From NCBI GenBank assembly GCA_027493885.1, contig JAOSJZ010000001.1:2350622-2414621 (forward strand): DNA of 64,000 nt. The letters run 5' to 3'. A model generated the notes under the pieces. It was given only the letters and a program-made list of their open reading frames with translations. It made no database searches and was not told the origin of the DNA. Shown here in pieces: positions 62,977 to 64,000 of the stretch; the stretch's first letter is position 1; every line of letters begins with the position of its first letter. The position numbers were made by a program, and so were the translations under genes. The stretch is from Gaiella sp. (GTDB taxonomy: Bacteria; Actinomycetota; Thermoleophilia; Gaiellales; Gaiellaceae).

Positions 62977-63441
62977 ATGTCGCGAGACTGGCTCCTCTTC
63001 CTGCACTTGCTCGGCACGCTGCTCTTCGTCGGCGGGAGCGTGGGCGTGACCGCCCTACGGCTGCTTGCGATCGGGAAGGAGCGGCCGTCGGAGAGCGCCG
63101 TGCTGCTCCGGGCGACGAGACCGCTGATCCCGGTCGTGCTCGTCGGCTTGCTGCTCACCCTCGGCGCCGGCTTCTCGCTTGCCAACGAGCTCGGCGTCCC
63201 CCTCGGCGCCCGCTGGCTCGAATGGACGTACGCGCTCGTCGCGTGGCTCGTCGTCGTCGGCGCCGTCGCGGGGCGGCTCGACCGCAGGACCCGTGTGCTC
63301 GCCGAGCGCTGCTCCGCGGACGGCGACCGGAAGACGGACGAGCTCGCGCGAAGCCTTCGCGATCCGCTTGCGCTGGCGCTCGACGCGTCGATGCTCGTGG
63401 CGACGATCGCGATCGTCGCCCTGATGGTCTGGAAACCCTAG
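62977..63441 (+). CDS. DUF2269-like integral membrane protein
   Basis: 154 residues from ATG 62977. Four helices: WLLFLHLLGTLLFVGGSVGV (about 5-24), LIPVVLVGLLLTLGAGFSLA (about 50-69), WTYALVAWLVVVGAVAGRLD (about 83-102), and a last helix (about 132-151: LDASMLVATIAIVALMVWKP). The His near the N-terminus (FLHLLG) recalls the haem or copper proteins of the neighbouring CopD-like gene, and both have the same helix count. Function unknown. Its stop TAG is the first three bases of repeat copy B. Confidence 0.8.
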   Translation: MSRDWLLFLHLLGTLLFVGGSVGVTALRLLAIGKERPSESAVLLRATRPLIPVVLVGLLLTLGAGFSLANELGVPLGARWLEWTYALVAWLVVVGAVAGRLDRRTRVLAERCSADGDRKTDELARSLRDPLALALDASMLVATIAIVALMVWKP

Positions 63442-63585
63442 TGCGGCCTCTCCTGCGTTTGACGTGAACGCGATGGCGCCTGGCGGCCGCACTAGCGTTT
63501 GAAGGTCGGCGCTTCGCGGCCGGCTGTCTAATTGGGTCTCCGCTGCGCGGAGGGGGTCGCTGCTCCGCAGCGCCCCGCGGGCGCC
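63439..63585. repeat. Palindromic repeat, copy B
   Basis: Matches copy A (42799-42919). TAGTGCGGCC (63439-63448) and GGCCGCACTA (63485-63494) form the outer stem, but the loop here is 36 nt instead of 4. CTCCGC-TGC-GCGGAG (63538-63552) and CGCTG-CTCCG-CAGCG (63558-63572) follow. Like copy A it begins with the stop codon of the gene before it. Confidence 0.8.
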
Positions 63586-63764
63586 AGAGTGTCGAGAGAG
63601 GGGGCTCATGGGGGAACCATGGGTTCCCCCACGCAGAACGACCACGGGCCCCCACCGGGGACCCGCGATCGGCCGTCAGACACAGACGTGGCCGCTCGCC
63701 TTGCGGCTCCGCCTGCACCCGTGATGATGCGCGTTTCGGGGGACGATGTCCAGTGCCGTTGCTC
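63586..63764. other. Gene-free remainder between repeat copy B and glnA
   Basis: Together with repeat copy B this makes a gap of more than 300 bases. Apart from the hairpin at 63610-63630 I see no reading frame with protein-like composition. GTCAGACAC (63675-63683) may be a remnant of the GGTGTC palindrome family. Confidence 0.5.
63610..63630. terminator. 9-bp hairpin, GGGGGAACC-ATG-GGTTCCCCC
   Basis: Perfect 9-bp stem with a 3-nt loop. It lies between convergent genes (DUF2269-like to the left, glnA to the right, 135 bp past its stop), so it may terminate transcription from either side. Confidence 0.5.
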
Positions 63765-64000
63765 CTACAGCGAGGACAGGTACCGCCGCTTCTCCCATTC
63801 GCTCACCTGGATGCGGTACTCGTTCCACTCGAGCCGCTTGAGCTCGACGTAGCGCGGGAAGATGTGCTCCCCGAGCGCCCGCGCCATCAGCTCCGATCCG
63901 GCGAGCGCCTCGACCGCCTCGCCGAGCGAGCCGGGAAGCGACTCGACACCCTGTTCCTCCCGCTCGGCGTCGGACAGCCGGTAGAGGTTCGTCGTCATCT
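63765..64000 (-). CDS. glnA: Glutamine synthetase, C-terminal part only (runs off right edge)
   Basis: About 78 C-terminal residues are visible, the start lies beyond the window. They include LPGSLGEAVEALAGSELMAR, then ALGEHIFPRYVELKRLEWNE and YRIQVSEWEKRRYLSSL at the end. The stretch ALAGSELM followed by the EW-X-EYR...WE...RY ending is the C-terminus of GlnA. It makes glutamine from glutamate and ammonia using ATP. The ending without the adenylylation-loop region cannot tell type I-alpha from I-beta. Confidence 0.85.
   Translation of the reverse strand, partial: MTTNLYRLSDAEREEQGVESLPGSLGEAVEALAGSELMARALGEHIFPRYVELKRLEWNEYRIQVSEWEKRRYLSSL

Overview
The window is GC-rich throughout, with dense, often overlapping genes and many GTG starts. 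It looks like an actinobacterial chromosome. OpcA beside zwf, the GlgE alpha-glucan pathway, an ANTAR response regulator and TANNNT -10 boxes 6-10 nt before start codons all fit. A deep lineage such as the Thermoleophilia (Gaiellales-like) is my inference, not something the sequence proves. I saw no rRNA, tRNA, CRISPR array, transposase or phage gene.

Layout. 1-2.8 kb: secreted or membrane-anchored small proteins on the minus strand (lipoprotein start, SnoaL-like proteins, a frameshifted double META-domain protein, a DUF4177 protein). 2.9-7.2 kb: a histidine kinase/OmpR regulator pair followed by a STAS protein and a YbdK-type carboxylate-amine ligase. 7.4-17.6 kb: a group 3b-like NAD(P)-linked [NiFe]-hydrogenase. 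Structural genes hydB-(cNMP-binding protein)-hydG-hydD-hydA plus protease and hypA run leftward; hypF-hypC-hypC2-hypD-hypE run rightward from a shared promoter region. 17.6-27.6 kb: stress proteins, a CtpE-like P-type ATPase, envelope proteins including an L,D-transpeptidase, and a GAF/GGDEF/HD-GYP protein. 27.6-37.7 kb: glgE-treS-mak-glgB-glgX with divergent malQ, making and trimming alpha-glucan from trehalose. 38-42.8 kb: marR, coxB (cytochrome c fusion), coxA, ctaB and a 39-residue membrane peptide. 43-50 kb: hisN-like phosphatase, then the pentose phosphate genes tkt-rpiB-tal-zwf-opcA. 50-56.6 kb: a decayed FAD oxidoreductase and a tightly overlapped kinase/receiver/HEAT/glycosyltransferase operon. 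56.6-64 kb: an ABC-F ATPase, ECF sigma with a DUF4349 partner, a GAF kinase with an ANTAR regulator, CopD/DUF2269 membrane proteins and the 3' end of glnA.

Metabolically, the hydrogenase exchanges electrons between H2 and NAD(P)H, the pentose phosphate operon supplies NADPH and pentoses, and the GlgE operon stores carbon. A caa3-type oxidase gives aerobic respiration. Together they suggest an aerobic heterotroph that can use or evolve H2 under starvation.

Two cross-cutting observations matter for anyone using this annotation. First, five genes (META protein, hypF, L,D-transpeptidase, FAD oxidoreductase, GAF kinase) show single-base frame breaks, four of them in G/C runs. Sequencing or assembly error is the simplest explanation. 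Second, several palindromic repeat families sit exactly at gene 3' ends, and some contain the stop codon itself.
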